DNA from: Psychroflexus gondwanensis ACAM 44
GTDB taxonomy: Bacteria > Bacteroidota > Bacteroidia > Flavobacteriales > Flavobacteriaceae
Reading direction: 5' to 3'
Assembly (NCBI RefSeq): GCF_000355905.1
Contig: NZ_APLF01000017.1
Span: 1 to 61,904 of the forward strand
Length of the DNA: 61,904 nt
Position numbers and translations under genes: made by a program. This document shows, in pieces, positions 1 through 10,100 of this stretch. The stretch's first letter is position 1, and each line of letters starts with the position of its first letter. Under the pieces are notes generated by a model. The model saw only the letters and a list, made by a program, of their open reading frames with translations. It made no database searches and was not told where the DNA came from.

Positions 1-71
1 GTTAGGTTTTTTATATTTAACCCACACACTTCCTCTATATAATTTATAGCAAACAATCCAACGAATTCTAA
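1..71 (+). pseudogene. 5' fragment of a GIY-YIG endonuclease gene (first of two tandem copies)
   Basis: This stretch repeats, almost base for base, the leader and first codons of the GIY-YIG remnant at 148-220. The frame reads HFLYIIYSKQSNEF and then meets a stop at 69-71. The codon matching the start ATG of the second copy is ACA. The reading therefore has no start and no catalytic part, and it is a dead duplicate. Flavobacterial GIY-YIG genes of this type often stand in short tandem series, which fits a decayed tandem pair. Confidence 0.6.
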
Positions 72-135
72 ATAAGAAATAGACCCTGGTTCCCCCCCGA
101 GGCTTCGGGGCTGGAGGCACCACCTTTTAAACCTC

Positions 136-160
136 AACCTTAAGTAGTTAAGGTTTTTTT
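136..160 (+). terminator. Hairpin with T-run just upstream of the GIY-YIG remnant
   Basis: AACCTTAA (136-143) pairs perfectly with TTAAGGTT (148-155) across a GTAG loop and is followed by a run of T. It would end transcription coming from the left. A second GC-rich hairpin, CCCCGA-GGCT-TCGGGG, lies just before it near 97-112. No gene reading into it is visible inside the window. Confidence 0.55.
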
Positions 161-171
161 ATATTTACCCT

Positions 172-378
172 ATGCACTTCCTCTATATAATTTATAGCAA
201 ACAATCCAATAAATTCTACATCGGTGAAACTCAAAATGTTCAAAAGAGAGTTTTGATGCATAATCAACATTATCGATTATTTCTATTTGCTGATCTAAGA
301 GACTTTAAAGACTTTTATCAAGACCTACCTGTTTCAAGCTTTCATAGCTACCAACATTCAAAATTTGTCACCCTTTAA
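172..378 (+). pseudogene. GIY-YIG nuclease domain gene, 3'-truncated
   Basis: The first ~37 residues match the start of small GIY-YIG endonucleases: HFLYIIYS supplies the first half of the motif and KFYIGET the YIG half, followed by QNVQKRVLMHNQHY with the usual Arg and HN. After HNQHY the family sequence (normally ~80-100 residues in all) is lost and the rest of the 68-residue frame is unrelated. The gene is therefore probably cut by a deletion or frameshift and inactive. It begins 12 bases after a terminator-like hairpin, and its 5' part is duplicated at 1-71. Confidence 0.65.
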
Positions 379-571
379 CCTCCCTTTGCCAGAAGGTAGG
401 CCGTGTTTCTTGGTCTTAGCGAGGGTATTCTAAAGCGATTTGATCACCTAAGGTTTAGATGTTCAGACAGTCACGATTAAACTAGAGATGCTGAAAAACC
501 TTAACCAAGCCTTTACTGAGTTTATCGAAGAATCGAAGCGCTCAGTTCAACACAATCTTCTCAAACACAAA
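379..571. other. Intergenic stretch without recognisable gene
   Basis: No credible reading frame on either strand. The segment near 513-550 (GAGTTTATCGAAGAATCGAAG and following) resembles a dispersed intergenic repeat of the kind seen again at 61887-61904 (ACTGAGCTTGCCGAAGT). Confidence 0.4.
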
Positions 572-599
572 AAACCCCTGTTCATTAAAACAGGGGTTT
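572..599 (-). terminator. Rho-independent terminator of the prolyl oligopeptidase gene
   Basis: AAACCCCTGTT (572-582) is the exact inverse complement of AACAGGGGTTT (589-599), with a 6-base loop. Read on the minus strand the stem is followed by a T-run. It lies 26 bases beyond the stop codon of the minus-strand peptidase gene. Confidence 0.8.
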
Positions 600-624
600 G
601 TAATCAATAAAATTACAATAGAAA

Positions 625-2754
625 CTATAATTCAGTATAGCCCATATTATAAAAGGTAAAGGCAAAAATATCTGCGTATTCTTGGATAATTTTTGAAGTT
701 GGTTTGCCAGCTCCGTGTCCAGCATCGGTTTCTATTCGAATTAAGGTAGGGGCATCTCCTGCTTGCTTACTTTGTAATTCAGCGGCAAACTTAAAACTAT
801 GTGCTGGCACTACTCTATCATCATGATCTCCCGTAGTCACCAAAGTAGCTGGATATTCTGTGCCCTCTTTAACGCTGTGTAATGGAGAATAGCCTTTTAG
901 ATATTCGAACATTTCTGAACTGTCTTGAGAAGTTCCATAATCATAAGCCCATCCAGCACCGGAGGTGAAAGTATGGTAACGTAACATATCCAAAACGCCT
1001 ACCGCTGGTAAAGCAACTTGCATCAAGTCTGGGCGTTGAGTCATTGCAGCGCCTACCAAAAGACCTCCATTAGATCCTCCGCGAATCGCCAATTTATTTG
1101 ATGACGTATAGTTTTCAGCAATAAGATATTCCGCAGCAGCAATAAAATCATCAAAAACATTTTGCTTTTTCATTTTAATTCCTGCATTGTGCCATTCTTT
1201 TCCGTATTCACCTCCACCTCGTAAATTAGCCACGGCGTAAATACCTCCATTTTCTAACCATACCGTATTTGCAGTACTAAAAGACGGCGTTAATGAAATA
1301 TTGAATCCTCCATACCCATAAAGAATTGTTGGGTGAGTTCCATCCAACTCAATGCCCTTTTTATGAGTGATGATCATTGGGATTTTAGTCCCGTCCTTGG
1401 ACGTGTAAAATACTTGCTTGCTTTCGTAAGATTCCGTATCAAAGTCGATATCTGGTTTTTGATACACCTCGTAAGTTCCATTTTCAGGAGCAAACTTGTA
1501 AATAGTCCCTGGAGTAGTATAGTTTGTAAAAGAAAAGTATAAGTCTTTCGCTTCTTTTTTACTACCAAAACCTCCAACAGAACCTACACCTGGTAACTCG
1601 ATGTCTCTCACTAACTCACCTTCGTAGTTGTATTGCTTCACTTGAGAAACGGCATCTACCATATATTCTGCAAAGAAATATCCAGCACCGGTAGAAGGAG
1701 ACAAAACATTTTCCGTTTCGGGAATAAAATCCTCCCAGTTTTCAGGCTGAGGGGCACTCGCATCTACAGTAACAATCTTTTTATTGGGAGCGTCTTTATC
1801 GGTTACCATAAACAATTTGCTACCTTCATTTTCAATTACATAAACATCGTTGTCATAATTATCGATAACCTCTATAAAATCTGAATCTGACTTGGTCAAG
1901 TCTTTAATCATCAACTTATTACCTGAAGTAGATTTGGACGCAGAAATCACCAAATACCTATCGTCTTCTGTCACACTTCCAGAAACATACCTATGCTTTT
2001 CCGCTTCAGTTGCTCCAAAAATAACTTCATCTTCACCCTGAGGAGTTCCCATAGTATGGAAATACAATTTATGTTGGTCTGTTTTAGCAGAGAGCTCGCT
2101 CCCTTCTGGCTTATCGTAACTAGAATAGTAAAAGCCCTCGTTTCCTCTCCAAGACACCCCACTAAACTTAACGTCCACTAGCGTATCTTCTTTTCTATCC
2201 ATAGTTTCAGTATCGAGGACGATTATTTTTCTCCAATCGCTACCGCCTTCAGAAATAGAATAGGCGAGGGTTTTACCGTCTTCAGTAAAACTCATTCCGG
2301 CGAGTGAAGTCGTTCCATCGTCGCTAAAGGTATTCGGGTCTAAAAACACCTCTGCATTTTCTATGGAATCTTCATTTTTATAACGGTAATAGACGTATTG
2401 GTTTTGTAAACCATTGTTTTTGGAAAAATAAGTGTACTCTCCACGCTCAAAAGGAGCTCCTATTTTTTCATAATTCCACACTTTAGACAAACGCTCTTTC
2501 AGCTTGTTTCTGTAGGGAATGCTTTCCAAGTAATCGAAAGTAACATCATTTTGGGCTTTCACCCATTCTTCAGTTTCTCCGCTACGGTCATCTTCCAACC
2601 AGCGGTAGGGATCTTTCACTTCAGTATCAAAATACGTATCTACCGTATCGACCTGTTTTGTTTCTGGATATGTCAAATTTGCTTGATTTTTCCCCTCTTC
2701 ATTGCAAGATGCCAAAAGACATAAAGTTGCAAGAGGTAATATTATTTGCTTCAT
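625..2754 (-). CDS. Prolyl oligopeptidase, S9A family, lipoprotein
   Basis: A serine peptidase that cuts short peptides after proline. The 709-residue length is normal for the family. Residues 1-17 form a lipoprotein signal (LCLLASC, lipid-bearing Cys17), so the enzyme is predicted to be anchored on the periplasmic side of an envelope membrane. Residues ~30-430 are the N-terminal beta-propeller, and the hydrolase domain follows. The catalytic triad is visible: Ser561 in GGSNGGL, the Asp in GDHDDRV (643-649) and His680 in DAGHGAG. The gene is single, with its own terminator at 572-599. The family assignment is firm; the natural substrates are not shown by the sequence. Confidence 0.93.
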   Translation of the reverse strand: MKQIILPLATLCLLASCNEEGKNQANLTYPETKQVDTVDTYFDTEVKDPYRWLEDDRSGETEEWVKAQNDVTFDYLESIPYRNKLKERLSKVWNYEKIGAPFERGEYTYFSKNNGLQNQYVYYRYKNEDSIENAEVFLDPNTFSDDGTTSLAGMSFTEDGKTLAYSISEGGSDWRKIIVLDTETMDRKEDTLVDVKFSGVSWRGNEGFYYSSYDKPEGSELSAKTDQHKLYFHTMGTPQGEDEVIFGATEAEKHRYVSGSVTEDDRYLVISASKSTSGNKLMIKDLTKSDSDFIEVIDNYDNDVYVIENEGSKLFMVTDKDAPNKKIVTVDASAPQPENWEDFIPETENVLSPSTGAGYFFAEYMVDAVSQVKQYNYEGELVRDIELPGVGSVGGFGSKKEAKDLYFSFTNYTTPGTIYKFAPENGTYEVYQKPDIDFDTESYESKQVFYTSKDGTKIPMIITHKKGIELDGTHPTILYGYGGFNISLTPSFSTANTVWLENGGIYAVANLRGGGEYGKEWHNAGIKMKKQNVFDDFIAAAEYLIAENYTSSNKLAIRGGSNGGLLVGAAMTQRPDLMQVALPAVGVLDMLRYHTFTSGAGWAYDYGTSQDSSEMFEYLKGYSPLHSVKEGTEYPATLVTTGDHDDRVVPAHSFKFAAELQSKQAGDAPTLIRIETDAGHGAGKPTSKIIQEYADIFAFTFYNMGYTEL

Positions 2755-2883
2755 AGAAAAATGATTTTGTGGTAAATATAATCAATCAAAATCATATGCT
2801 TTTTAGCTCTTTTATTTACTCTGAATTTAATGCAGTTAGCTTTAATGTTTTTTGATATCAAACTTAAAAGCTGAAGTAAAATT

Positions 2884-2915
2884 CAAAGGCTTTTCCGAAA
2901 AAAGAAAAGCCTTTG
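2884..2915 (-). terminator. Rho-independent terminator of asd
   Basis: CAAAGGCTTTTC (2884-2895) and GAAAAGCCTTTG (2904-2915) form a perfect 12-bp stem 21 bases past the asd stop codon on the minus strand. Confidence 0.8.
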
Positions 2916-2936
2916 TGGACATTATCGTCTTAAAAA

Positions 2937-3929
2937 TTATGCTTTGAAGCGCTTTTCTAAAAGATATTCAGCGATTTGTATCGCATTGGTTGCCGCTCCT
3001 TTTCTAAGGTTATCTGAAACTATCCAAAGATTTAAAGCATTGTCGCGGGTGAAATCTCTTCGTATCCTCCCAATAAAGACATCGTTTTTACCTTCAGCAT
3101 AGATCGGCATTGGGTACGTATTCACCTGCGGGTTGTCTTGAAGAGTGATCCCATCGGTTTCGCTTAAGAGCTTTCTGATATCGGCAACTTCAAAAGCCTT
3201 TTTAAATTCGATGTTCACCGATTCTGAATGACCGCCAACCACAGGGATTCTAACTGCTGTAGCAGCTACTTTGATGCTATCATCCGACAGGATTTTTTTG
3301 GTTTCGTTAGTCAGCTTCATTTCTTCTTTGGTATAGTCGTTGTCTAAAAAAACATCACAATGCGGGATTGCATTTTTATGAATAGGATAAGGATAGGCCA
3401 TCTCACCAGCCTTACCAGCATATTCATTCTCCAATTGTTGCACTGCTTTTACCCCAGTACCGGTAATAGATTGGTAAGTAGAAATAATGACACGATCTAT
3501 TTGATAGGCTTTATGCAACGGCTGTAAAGCCATTACTAACTGGATTGTAGAACAGTTGGGGTTAGCGATAATCAAGTCTTCCTCTGTAATTTCTGAGGCG
3601 TTTATTTCTGGAACCACTAGCTTTTTGGTAGGATCCATTCGCCAAGCGGAAGAATTATCAATAACTGTAGTACCCACCTCTGCAAATTTTGGAGCCCACT
3701 CTTGTGAGGTTTCACCACCAGCAGAAAACAAAGCAATCTCTGGTTTTCGTTTCACTGCGTCTTCAAGGCTTACAACGTTGTAAGATTTTTCCTTGTATAT
3801 AATTTTTTTTCCAACCGACTTTTCTGAAGCCACTGGAATTAATTCAGTTAAAGGAAAATTACGCTCCGCTAAAATCTGGAGCATCACTTGGCCTACCATA
3901 CCGGTAGCACCGACAACAGCTACTTTCAT
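2937..3929 (-). CDS. asd: Aspartate-semialdehyde dehydrogenase
   Basis: Reduces aspartyl phosphate to aspartate semialdehyde with NADPH, the branch point to lysine/diaminopimelate, threonine and methionine. The NADP-binding Rossmann motif VVGATGMVGQ starts the protein. The active-site Cys lies in IANPNCSTIQ and the substrate-binding His in RIPVVGGHSE. The open frame extends upstream to 3962, but the start at 3929 (MKVAVVGATG) is preferred because it matches the family, and because a -7 promoter box (3960-3967) overlaps the longer version. That gives 330 residues, a normal length. The gene is transcribed alone, with a terminator at 2884-2915, and diverges from the ABC-F gene. Confidence 0.95.
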   Translation of the reverse strand: MKVAVVGATGMVGQVMLQILAERNFPLTELIPVASEKSVGKKIIYKEKSYNVVSLEDAVKRKPEIALFSAGGETSQEWAPKFAEVGTTVIDNSSAWRMDPTKKLVVPEINASEITEEDLIIANPNCSTIQLVMALQPLHKAYQIDRVIISTYQSITGTGVKAVQQLENEYAGKAGEMAYPYPIHKNAIPHCDVFLDNDYTKEEMKLTNETKKILSDDSIKVAATAVRIPVVGGHSESVNIEFKKAFEVADIRKLLSETDGITLQDNPQVNTYPMPIYAEGKNDVFIGRIRRDFTRDNALNLWIVSDNLRKGAATNAIQIAEYLLEKRFKA

Positions 3930-3959
3930 TTTTTTGTGTTTAAATGATTTATAAAGCTG

Positions 3960-3967
3960 CAAAAATA
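3960..3967 (-). promoter_or_regulatory. Candidate -7 promoter box for asd
   Basis: TATTTTTG on the minus strand matches the Bacteroidota TAnnTTTG consensus, 30 bases upstream of the chosen asd start. No convincing -33 TTTG was found at the usual distance. Confidence 0.5.
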
Positions 3968-4063
3968 TACTTTTGAAGGAAAGGATCTCCTTGTTTTGGA
4001 AATTATTAGGAGCGATTCAAGGTTCTATAAGCTTTAGAATTAGCTATTTCAAGTGGACTTGAG

Positions 4064-4071
4064 TACTTTTG
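4064..4071 (+). promoter_or_regulatory. Candidate -7 promoter box for the ABC-F gene
   Basis: TACTTTTG matches TAnnTTTG. It lies inside the longest open frame (ATG at 4053) and 14 bases before a TTG at 4086, where homologous proteins normally begin. This supports the TTG start and a very short leader. Confidence 0.5.
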
Positions 4072-4085
4072 CAAAAAATTTAGCA

Positions 4086-5957
4086 TTGAACTATTTATCA
4101 GTTGAAGAAATTTCTAAGTCATACGGCTTACTTGTATTGTTTGAAAACTTGTCTTTTGGCATTAGCCAGGGCCAAAAAATTGCGCTTATTGCCAAAAATG
4201 GAACCGGTAAAACTACTTTACTAGACATTGTTTCTGGAAGAGAAGCTCCAGATAATGGTCAGGTGGTCTACAGAAAAGGAGTTAAAGTAGGGGTTCTTCC
4301 CCAAGAGCCTGATCTTGACCCAAAGTTGACTATTGAGGAAACTATCCTTTCGTCTGATAATGAAGTTTTGAGAATTATCAGTGCTTACGAAAAGGCTTTA
4401 CAAAATCCTGAAGACGCCGATGCTTATCAAAGCGCTTTCGACCAAATGGAAGCTAAACAAGCTTGGGATTTTGAAACGACTTACCGACAAATCCTTACTA
4501 AACTTAAGCTAGACGACCTTTCTAAGAAAGTGAGTGATCTCTCTGGAGGTCAAAAAAAGCGTTTGGCCCTTGCCAATTTGTTACTAGACAAACCAGACCT
4601 ACTTATTCTAGATGAGCCAACCAACCACTTGGACTTGGAAATGATAGAATGGCTCGAGGAATTTCTAAAGACTGAAAATCTTACCTTATTTATGGTTACA
4701 CACGATAGGTACTTCCTAGACCGTGTCTGTAATTATATTTTGGAACTAGAAGACAAAACTTTATATAGCTATAAAGGCAACTATAGTTATTATGTAGAAA
4801 AACGTGCTGAACGTATTGAAGTGGAACAAACCACCACAGCAAAAGCAAAACAGCTCTATAAAAAAGAGTTGGACTGGATGCGAAGACAGCCAAAGGCTAG
4901 AACGACCAAATCCAAATCCAGAATCGAAAGCTTTGGCGATATCAAAGAAAGAGCTGGCAAACGTCGAAACGACCACAAAGTAGAGCTTGAAATTAATATG
5001 GCGCGTTTAGGATCTAAGGTTCTAGAAATGCATCATGTGTCTAAAGGCTTTGAAGACAAGTTTCTTTTTGAAGATTTTGACTACATCTTCAAAAAAAATG
5101 AGCGCATAGGAATTATTGGTAAAAACGGTACTGGTAAATCTACATTTTTGAATGTCTTGACGGGTAAGTTAGCTCCAGACCAAGGAAAAGTTATCCACGG
5201 AGAAACTTTGAAAATCGGTTATTATACTCAAGGCGGTATTCAGGCTAAAGCAGGTCAAAAAGTAATAGAAGTAATAAGAGATTACGGAGACTATATCCCT
5301 CTTAATAAGGGGCGACAAATTTCTGCTCAGCAACTTTTAGAGAAATTTTTATTTGATCGTAAAAAGCAATACGATTTTGTAGAAAAGCTAAGTGGTGGAG
5401 AGAAAAAACGCTTGTACCTATGTACGGTACTGATTCAAAATCCTAACTTTTTGATTTTGGATGAACCTACCAATGACTTAGACATTGTGACCTTAAATGT
5501 TCTCGAAAACTTCCTTTTAGACTTCCCTGGATGTTTAATTGTGGTGAGTCACGACAGGTATTTTATGGATAAAATAGTGGATCATTTATTTGTGTTTGGA
5601 GAAGGAAAAGTAACAGATTTCCCTGGAAATTATTCAGACTATAGGGATATAAAGGCCTTGGAGCTGGAAGCTAAATACGAGGAAAGCAGCCAAAGTTCTT
5701 CGGAATCTCCAAGTAAACCAAAACCAGCTTCAGACCAAAAAAGCAACCTAAGCTTCAACGAGCAAAAGCTTTATAAAAAACTGGAAAAGGAAATCCAGAC
5801 TCTAGAGAACAAAAAGGAAAAGCTCGAAGCTGAATTCCTTAAAGCATTGAGTGCTGAGGAAGTTAAAAATAAAACCATCGAGTTACAGAAAATCCAAAAA
5901 GAGCTGGAATCGAAAACAGAAAAGTGGTTTGAATTATCTATGAAACTTGAGGAATAA
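4086..5957 (+). CDS. ABC-F family ATPase, Uup-like
   Basis: A soluble ATPase with two fused ABC domains and no membrane part. ABC-F proteins act on ribosomes, and Uup-type members also affect DNA transposition and quality control. Both nucleotide sites are complete: Walker A AKNGTGKTT with signature LSGGQKKRL and Walker B LLILDEPTNHLD in the first half; GKNGTGKST, LSGGEKKRL and FLILDEPTNDLD in the second. A charged linker follows. The last ~75 residues (NEQKLYKKLEKEIQTLE and on) form a coiled coil as in Uup. The start is placed at TTG 4086 (reading NYLSVEEISKSYG after the initiator) rather than ATG 4053. This gives 623 residues. The exact cellular role cannot be read from the sequence. Confidence 0.88.
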   Translation: MNYLSVEEISKSYGLLVLFENLSFGISQGQKIALIAKNGTGKTTLLDIVSGREAPDNGQVVYRKGVKVGVLPQEPDLDPKLTIEETILSSDNEVLRIISAYEKALQNPEDADAYQSAFDQMEAKQAWDFETTYRQILTKLKLDDLSKKVSDLSGGQKKRLALANLLLDKPDLLILDEPTNHLDLEMIEWLEEFLKTENLTLFMVTHDRYFLDRVCNYILELEDKTLYSYKGNYSYYVEKRAERIEVEQTTTAKAKQLYKKELDWMRRQPKARTTKSKSRIESFGDIKERAGKRRNDHKVELEINMARLGSKVLEMHHVSKGFEDKFLFEDFDYIFKKNERIGIIGKNGTGKSTFLNVLTGKLAPDQGKVIHGETLKIGYYTQGGIQAKAGQKVIEVIRDYGDYIPLNKGRQISAQQLLEKFLFDRKKQYDFVEKLSGGEKKRLYLCTVLIQNPNFLILDEPTNDLDIVTLNVLENFLLDFPGCLIVVSHDRYFMDKIVDHLFVFGEGKVTDFPGNYSDYRDIKALELEAKYEESSQSSSESPSKPKPASDQKSNLSFNEQKLYKKLEKEIQTLENKKEKLEAEFLKALSAEEVKNKTIELQKIQKELESKTEKWFELSMKLEE

Positions 5958-6039
5958 AAAGTCTTTTAGTCAATTTTGATTTGAACTTAATTTTGATAAA
6001 TTAATAAGAACTGAATACATATAAGGAAAGTAGTAAAGC

Positions 6040-6840
6040 ATGTGGTTCAAAATAAAGGCGTATTTAAAATTTTTGTGGCACTGCAAAAACCAACATGGCA
6101 TACATTCTCCCTTTGTTTACAAATTAATCACTCAGTGCTTTTATAACAAGCAGGATTTTAAAATTTACCGGATTTGGTCTGATGTCCAAAAAGAAATTTT
6201 AGGATCTAACGCGATTCTTGAAGTTAAAGATTTTGGGGCGGGATCAAAAGTTTTTGATGGTAATAAAAGACCTGTTTCTAAAATTGCTGAGCATGTTTCG
6301 ATAACAAAGAAGCGAGCTCGACTAATGATTCGTCTTGTCGATTATCTTTCTGTAGAAAAAGCACTAGAGCTCGGCACCTCTATTGGACTTGGGAGTCTCA
6401 GTATTGCAGGAAATGGAAAAACCAGCTTAACAACAGTGGAGGCTTGTAAAGAAACTTCTGCGTTTGCTAATCAGCTTTTTAAAAGCAAAGGCATTGAAAA
6501 TATCTCCGTAATAAGTTCTACATTTTCTGAATATTTAGAAGAGCTAGGCTCTCCTGAGAATATTGAACTTAGAGCTCCAAAAGAAGAGTTTGACTTGGTT
6601 TTTATAGACGGGCATCACGACGGCAAAGCCACCTTAAGTTACTTTGAGCGCTTATTGGCCCATAAACACAACGACAGTCTTTTTATCTTCGATGACATAC
6701 ATTGGTCACCTTCCATGGAAGTAGCTTGGGAGCAAATAAAGGTTCATAAGGACGTAAAAGTCACCATCGATACGTTTCAGTGGGGGCTTGTATTTTTCAG
6801 ACAAGAACAAGTCAAACAAGATTTTGTAATTCGGATCTGA
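6040..6840 (+). CDS. SAM-dependent O-methyltransferase-like protein
   Basis: A 266-residue class I methyltransferase-like protein. The SAM-binding glycine motif ALELGTSIGLGSL lies at about 107-119, a following acidic residue is in TTVEACKE, and FDLVFIDGHHDG and LFIFDDIHWS resemble metal and substrate positions of O-methyltransferases. It stands 82 bases after the ABC-F gene on the same strand and may share its transcript. The substrate is unknown. Related Bacteroidota proteins are usually annotated only as class I methyltransferases. Confidence 0.8.
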   Translation: MWFKIKAYLKFLWHCKNQHGIHSPFVYKLITQCFYNKQDFKIYRIWSDVQKEILGSNAILEVKDFGAGSKVFDGNKRPVSKIAEHVSITKKRARLMIRLVDYLSVEKALELGTSIGLGSLSIAGNGKTSLTTVEACKETSAFANQLFKSKGIENISVISSTFSEYLEELGSPENIELRAPKEEFDLVFIDGHHDGKATLSYFERLLAHKHNDSLFIFDDIHWSPSMEVAWEQIKVHKDVKVTIDTFQWGLVFFRQEQVKQDFVIRI

Positions 6841-6886
6841 TTTTTAAATCAGTTTAAAACTCACTAAGTTTATTAAAATTTAAATC

Positions 6887-7063
6887 ATGCTCGAGCAATT
6901 TTCACCAGACATACAGTTTATCATAGTTATTGTGATTTTGGCAGTTCTATTTCTGGCTGTTTTCTTAAACAACAAGAGCAACAAAAGGAAGCACTACGAC
7001 CGAAAAAACAGAAACTTTAGAAGAAACTTCTACGATAAAAAACAAAACAAAAAAGAAGATTAA
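6887..7063 (+). CDS. Small single-pass membrane protein with a basic tail
   Basis: A 58-residue open frame starting MLEQFSPDIQ. Residues ~11-27 are a strongly hydrophobic segment (FIIVIVILAVLFLAVFL), and the remaining 31 residues are very basic (NKSNKRKHYDRKNRNFRR...). The shape of one helix plus an arginine/lysine-rich cytoplasmic tail is coherent, and the frame fills the space between the methyltransferase and the mfd promoter. It is probably a real short gene. Its function is not recognised; a partner that binds RNA or membrane phosphate groups is only a guess. Confidence 0.6.
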   Translation: MLEQFSPDIQFIIVIVILAVLFLAVFLNNKSNKRKHYDRKNRNFRRNFYDKKQNKKED

Positions 7064-7111
7064 AAAGCTATCTCTCCTACCTCTAGGACTTATAGATTTA
7101 AGTTTTTCTAG

Positions 7112-7119
7112 TATCTTTG
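7112..7119 (+). promoter_or_regulatory. Candidate -7 promoter box for mfd
   Basis: TATCTTTG, a full match to TAnnTTTG, ends 6 bases before the mfd ATG (7126). Transcription would then begin at or next to the start codon, giving a leaderless or nearly leaderless mRNA. Confidence 0.55.
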
Positions 7120-7125
7120 CGAGCC

Positions 7126-10100
7126 ATGACAAAAGCTGATATTAAAGAACAATTTTCCAAGAGCCATATACTTAAAGAGTTAAACGAAACTCTCGTGTCT
7201 GGAGAAAAAAAACAGCTTTTTATAAAAGGTTTAATAGGTTCCGCAGTCTCTTTTGTGCAAGCCGAAAGCTTTTTGAAGTCTGAGCGTCCTTTTTTGTTAG
7301 TCTTTAACGATAAAGAAGAAGCCGCTTACCATCTCAACGACCTCGAGCAGCTCGTCGATGAAAAAAACGTACTGTTCTACCCTGGAAGTTATAGACGACC
7401 TTATCAAATTGAAGAAACTGATAATGCAAATATCCTGCTGAGGTCTGAGGTTCTTAATCGAATCAATTCTAGAAAGAAACCATCCATTATTGTAACCTAT
7501 CCAGAGGCTCTCTTTGAAAAAGTAGTTACCAAAAAAGAACTGGATCGCACGGTTTTGAAAATAAAACTCAATGATGAACTATCGATTGACTTTGTTAACG
7601 AAGTCTTATTCGAATATAGTTTCAAGCGTGTTGATTTTGTAACGGAACCGGGTGAATTTTCTGTAAGAGGGGGTATTATAGATGTGTTTTCATTCAGTAA
7701 TGATGAACCTTATAGAATAGAGTTTTTTGGGGATGAAGTAGATAGCATCCGTGCTTTTGATGTGGAAACCCAATTATCTACCAAGCAAAAGAAGAGAATC
7801 GACATCATGCCCAATGTTGAGAAAAAGCAGTTGGATGAAGTCCGCCAGACATTCTTGGAATACATTAGTCATGATACGGTGGTCTTCATTAAAAACGTAG
7901 ACGTCCTCTCGCAAACTATCGATGATCTGTTTTCAAAAGCCGAAAAGGCTTTTTCTAATCTTTCTGCAGAGATAAAGCACAGTGCGCCTAAAGAGTTATT
8001 TTCTGAGGGCAAGCTGCTCAAAAAACAGTTGCTAGAGTTTACAAGTGTTGAATTTGGGACACAAGCTTTTTTAAAGCCAGATCAAACTTTTATTTACCCT
8101 ACAAGCCCTCAACCCTCCTTCAATAAGAAGTTTGATTTGCTTATAGAGGATTTGAATAGTAAGCACAATAAAGGCTACGAGAATTGTATTCTGTGCACTA
8201 GCGAACAACAAGCCAAACGCTTTAAAGATATTTTTGAAGACCAAGACAATGAGGTCCATTATACAACTTTGTTACTCTCCATGCACGAAGGCTTTATAGA
8301 TGAAACCAATAAATTGGTATGTTATACAGATCATCAAATCTTTGATCGTTACCATAAATTTCATTTGAAAAACGGCTATGCCAAGAAGCAAGCCATTACC
8401 TTAAAAGAATTAACCAGTTTAGAAATTGGTGATTATGTGACTCATATAGACCACGGTATTGGAAAGTTTGGTGGGTTACAGAAAATAGACGTCGAGGGGA
8501 AATTCCAAGAAGCTGTAAAGTTGGTGTATGGAGATCGGGATATCCTCTATTTAAGCATTCATTCTTTACATAAAATTTCAAAATTTAACGGGAAGGACGG
8601 TAAGGCCCCGCAAGTCTACAAATTAGGAAGTAAAGCTTGGAAAAGTCTTAAGACAAAGACCAAAGCTAGGGTTAAGAAAGTAGCCTTTGACCTTATAAAA
8701 TTATATGCCAAGCGAAAGTTGGAAAAGGGATTTCAATATGGACCAGATTCTTATTTACAACATGAACTGGAAGCCTCTTTTATCTATGAAGACACTCCAG
8801 ACCAAGGCATAGCTACACAGGATGTAAAAAGCGACATGGAAAAAGAACAACCCATGGATCGCCTAGTCTGTGGGGATGTAGGTTTTGGAAAAACGGAAAT
8901 TGCTATCCGTGCAGCCTTTAAGGCTGTAGATAATGGTAAACAAGTTGCTGTTTTGGTACCCACTACAATTTTAGCCTTTCAGCATCATAAAACATTTACT
9001 GAGCGATTGTCAGAATTTCCAGTTACGGTAGATTATCTCAACCGTTTTAGAACTACTAAAGAGCGTAGATCTGTTTTGGAGGGTTTGGAAGATGGTAGTG
9101 TAGACATAGTCATAGGCACTCACCAACTCGTGAATAAAGCTGTAAAGTTCAAAGACTTGGGACTTCTCATCATTGATGAGGAACAAAAATTTGGGGTGGC
9201 CGTAAAAGATAAATTGAAAACTATTAAGGCCAATGTAGATACTCTTACCCTTACAGCTACGCCTATACCAAGAACTCTTCAGTTTAGCCTAATGGCTGCC
9301 AGAGATTTATCGACCATCAAAACACCCCCTCCCAATCGCTATCCTATAGAAACCCATGTCATTCGATTTTCTGAAGACCAGATCCGAGATGCTGTGTCTT
9401 ATGAGATCGAGAGAGGTGGACAAGTCTTTTTCATCAATAATCGTATTGAAAACATAAATGAAGTTGCTGGACTCATCCAACGATTGGTGCCTGATGCCAA
9501 AATTGGCATTGGACATGGACAAATGGAAGGAAAGAAACTCGAAAATCTGATGTTGCGGTTTATGAATAACGAGTTTGATGTGCTTGTCTCAACCACAATT
9601 ATAGAAAGTGGTCTAGACGTTACCAACGCCAACACCATTTTTATTAATAGTGCCAACAATTTTGGCATGTCCGATTTACACCAAATGCGTGGGCGTGTGG
9701 GAAGAAGTAATAAAAAAGCCTTTTGTTACCTTATCACTCCACCCCTAACGATGATGACCGACGATGCTAAAAAGCGACTTTCAGCCTTAGAACAGTTTTC
9801 TGATTTGGGGAGCGGCATCAATATCGCTATGAAAGATTTAGAAATCCGTGGGGCAGGAGATTTACTAGGAGGTGAGCAAAGTGGGTTTATCTCGGATATT
9901 GGTTTTGATACGTATCAGAAAATATTGAACGAGGCCATTCAAGAATTAAAAGAAAACGAGTTTAAATCTGTATACGAAGAAGAAAATGAAGAAGAGGATC
10001 TGGTGTTTGTGAAGGACGCTCAGATTGACACTGACTTTGAAATTCTATTTCCAGATAACTATATCAATAGCATAAAAGAACGCTTGAATTTATACACCAA

